From NCBI GenBank assembly GCA_025935445.1, contig JAICVG010000060.1, forward strand, positions 1-6,620: a stretch of DNA of 6,620 nucleotides. The letters are read 5' to 3'. The stretch comes from Nitrososphaera sp. (GTDB lineage: Archaea; Thermoproteota; Nitrososphaeria; Nitrososphaerales; Nitrososphaeraceae). The position numbers and the translations under genes are program-made. The notes under the pieces were generated by a model, which did not search any database, was not told where the DNA came from, and saw nothing but the letters and a program-made list of their open reading frames with translations. Positions 5,468 through 6,620 of this stretch are shown here, piece after piece. The first letter of the stretch is position 1. Every line of letters begins with the position of its first letter.

Positions 5468-6139
5468 ATGACACCAAAAACAACAACCAAATCTCTCATC
5501 CTAGCGACATTTGCTCTTGTGGGCGTTATGGCCTCTGGAGCAATAGTACCAGCAGCATTTGCACAAACTGTAGACCCGTTCACCGACGAGGGAGGTCTCC
5601 TGGACCAATTCCTCGCAGACGACGGGGGAACTGATAGCACCACTGATAGCACCACTGATAGCGGCAGCATAACAGACGGAACAGAATCAACAGATGAAAC
5701 ACAGAATCAAGCAACATCTCAAGACGAGACTAACAACCAATCCAACTCGTTAGATCAAGATCAAACTGGCGCAATTAATCAAGAAATAGCCTCTGGCGAG
5801 AACTCTGAGGCAGCGTCAGCCGCAGATTCAGGTTCTGAGTCAACATCCGAGTCAACATATAAGACAAAGTCCAAGTCTGGCTCAACCCCATCCTATCCAG
5901 GCACCAGCGATAGCATAAGCGATAGTACCAGCGATAGCATCAGCGATGTCTCCAATACAGGAACCCTAGGACAGAATCAAGAGCTTAGCAACCCCACACA
6001 AGTTAACACCAACAATGCAGGTGATGACGAATCAAGAAGCGCCACCGTCGGCTTTGACCTCGGGTTCGAGCAGTTTACAGAACAAGACTCTACAGTACCG
6101 GGCATTGGGACCAGTGTTCCAATAGTGATACCCCGATAG
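5468..6139 (+). CDS. secreted Ser/Thr/Asp/Gln-rich low-complexity protein
   Basis: From ATG 5468 the protein has 223 residues; the TTG at 5456 is a less likely start because the ATG gives a clean signal peptide. Residues 1-32 are a Sec signal: basic start MTPKTTTK, hydrophobic LILATFALVGVMASG, and a signal-peptidase site after AFA (A32/Q33). The rest is low complexity, very acidic and free of Cys: DSTTDSTTDSGS near residue 55, Gln/Asn-rich NNQSNSLDQDQTGAINQ, a Lys patch TYKTKSKSGS, then SDSISDSTSDSISD, and a more ordered end GFDLGFEQFTEQDSTVPGIGTSVPIVIPR. No membrane anchor or sorting motif is visible. It is likely exported to the cell surface or medium; function unknown. Secreted Gln/Asn-rich proteins with this signal style are, as I recall, common in Nitrososphaera. 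The flanking direct repeats suggest a gene family. Confidence 0.85.
   Translation: MTPKTTTKSLILATFALVGVMASGAIVPAAFAQTVDPFTDEGGLLDQFLADDGGTDSTTDSTTDSGSITDGTESTDETQNQATSQDETNNQSNSLDQDQTGAINQEIASGENSEAASAADSGSESTSESTYKTKSKSGSTPSYPGTSDSISDSTSDSISDVSNTGTLGQNQELSNPTQVNTNNAGDDESRSATVGFDLGFEQFTEQDSTVPGIGTSVPIVIPR
5630..5662 (+). repeat. 12-base tandem repeat in the secreted-protein gene (array A)
   Basis: ACTGATAGCACC occurs at 5630-5641 and 5642-5653, followed by a partial copy from 5654. In frame it encodes the repeating tetrapeptide D-S-T-T. Confidence 0.85.
5834..5857 (+). repeat. 12-base tandem repeat in the secreted-protein gene (array B)
   Basis: TCTGAGTCAACA (5834-5845) is followed at once by TCCGAGTCAACA (5846-5857). 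They encode two copies of S-E-S-T and differ only at a silent third codon base. Confidence 0.75.
5905..5949 (+). repeat. 12-base tandem repeat in the secreted-protein gene (array C)
   Basis: Units AGCGATAGCATA, AGCGATAGTACC, AGCGATAGCATC and a partial AGCGATGTC follow one another from 5905. They encode S-D-S-I / S-D-S-T / S-D-S-I / S-D-V, so the fourth residue of the unit varies. Confidence 0.85.
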
Positions 6140-6562
6140 GATACCTAACCAGCTGCTATAAAACGAAATCAAAGCAATAACCCACAATATGGGATAACAA
6201 TCCCTTCTTTTTCTTTTTCTTTTATTGCTCCTGCTATAATCTATTATTTTGTTGCTCAAGCGCTATAGCAAGCAAGCACATGCACGCGCAAGAAAAACAT
6301 TCATACAAATGACCACTACACATACGCAGACACACAAAAGTACGCACATATACCTATCATCATATCGCTGGCGCTGCTAGACAAAAAAATGAACAAGCTG
6401 CTAAGACAGAGCTATAGAGCCATAGACTAAAATTAAAAAACAATTATCTATTAAAAAGCGCAGCTCCTTAGTCAATTATTATATATCCTTCCAAGTCTTC
6501 GTTTTCCTAATCCTTTAAAAGTTATACTGACAGATAGCGAGGAAAAACTCCTCCTCACCATC
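6140..6562. other. intergenic region without a recognisable gene
   Basis: After the T-rich terminator, the plus strand from about 6255 to 6355 is markedly rich in A and C and poor in T (CACATGCACGCGCAAG, CACACAAAAGTACGCAC). From 6420 it turns AT-rich, with TATA-like stretches at about 6478-6487 and 6515-6526. I see no coding frame with a family resemblance, tRNA or CRISPR. The hairpin GAGGA/TCCTC at 6539-6553 precedes the second direct repeat. Confidence 0.5.
6201..6226 (+). terminator. T-rich terminator after the secreted-protein gene
   Basis: Sixty bases after the stop codon, a run of T tracts broken by single C (CTTTTTCTTTTTCTTTTA) on the coding strand matches archaeal termination, which needs T tracts and no hairpin. 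A weak CCCA/TGGG inverted repeat lies just before it. Confidence 0.65.
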
Positions 6563-6620
6563 TCTTAATAAACAATGCTTATATCTGTCTCTTGTATCCG
6601 TCTCTCGAAAAACGTCCTCC
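6563..6620 (+). repeat. 58-base direct repeat, copy 2 (reaches the window end)
   Basis: Identical to 5317-5374 at a distance of 1246 bases, and cut by the window edge, so the match may extend. The TATA-like site recurs at 6579-6584. By analogy with copy 1, a second promoter or leader, perhaps for a paralogue of the secreted protein, should lie to the right. Confidence 0.93.

Noticed and set aside
5630..5949. Short repeats as a CRISPR array
   Set aside because: Units are 12 bases with no spacers and encode amino-acid repeats in frame.
4528..6620. Integrase plus direct repeats as a living integrative element with attachment sites
   Set aside because: The integrase is truncated, the repeats lie to one side of it, and no copy of the tRNA-Tyr 3' end is found near either repeat.
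5317..6620. The 58-base repeats as insertion-sequence ends
   Set aside because: They are direct, not inverted, there is no transposase between them, and no target-site duplication is visible.

Overview
The window looks like chromosomal DNA of an ammonia-oxidising archaeon of the Nitrososphaera type (Thaumarchaeota / Nitrososphaerota). Evidence: a tRNA-Tyr with the archaeal C1-G72 pair and two introns bounded by bulge-helix-bulge folds; TATA boxes 25-30 bases in front of start codons (leaderless mRNAs); an alcohol dehydrogenase resembling the Sulfolobus zinc enzyme; and an integrase tail of a kind I associate with soil thaumarchaea. This assignment is by recognition, not by search.

Layout. 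Bases 1-117 may hold the scrap of a glycosyltransferase gene. A HemB-like gene follows (118-1095, +), complete in length but altered at several substrate-site positions. Just behind it is tRNA-Tyr(GTA) (1136-1299, +), split by a 61-base anticodon-loop intron and a 29-base T-loop intron. An intact succinate-semialdehyde-type aldehyde dehydrogenase (1347-2738, +) has its own promoter and runs convergently into a small acidic, helical protein of unknown function (2759-3265, -).

The middle is a scar. An alcohol dehydrogenase gene (3489-4534, -) has lost its start codon, carries a one-base deletion near 4348 and has Tyr in place of a catalytic-zinc Cys. It abuts head to head the C-terminal part of a tyrosine recombinase (about 4528-5184, +) that lacks its N-terminal part. 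The last codons of the one and the first of the other meet at about 4528-4536, so a rearrangement probably broke both.

The right part holds a secreted, Ser/Thr/Asp/Gln-rich protein (5468-6139, +) built partly from 12-base tandem repeats. An exact 58-base direct repeat, promoter-like and preceded by a small hairpin, lies before it and again at the right edge of the window, 1246 bases apart. This suggests a tandem family of such genes, or a repeated regulatory or RNA element.

I see no operon linking these genes; each has its own promoter signal or is a remnant. The two most notable observations are the doubly interrupted tRNA-Tyr and the repeat-flanked secreted gene next to the integrase/dehydrogenase scar. 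I found no convincing new defence or mobile system.
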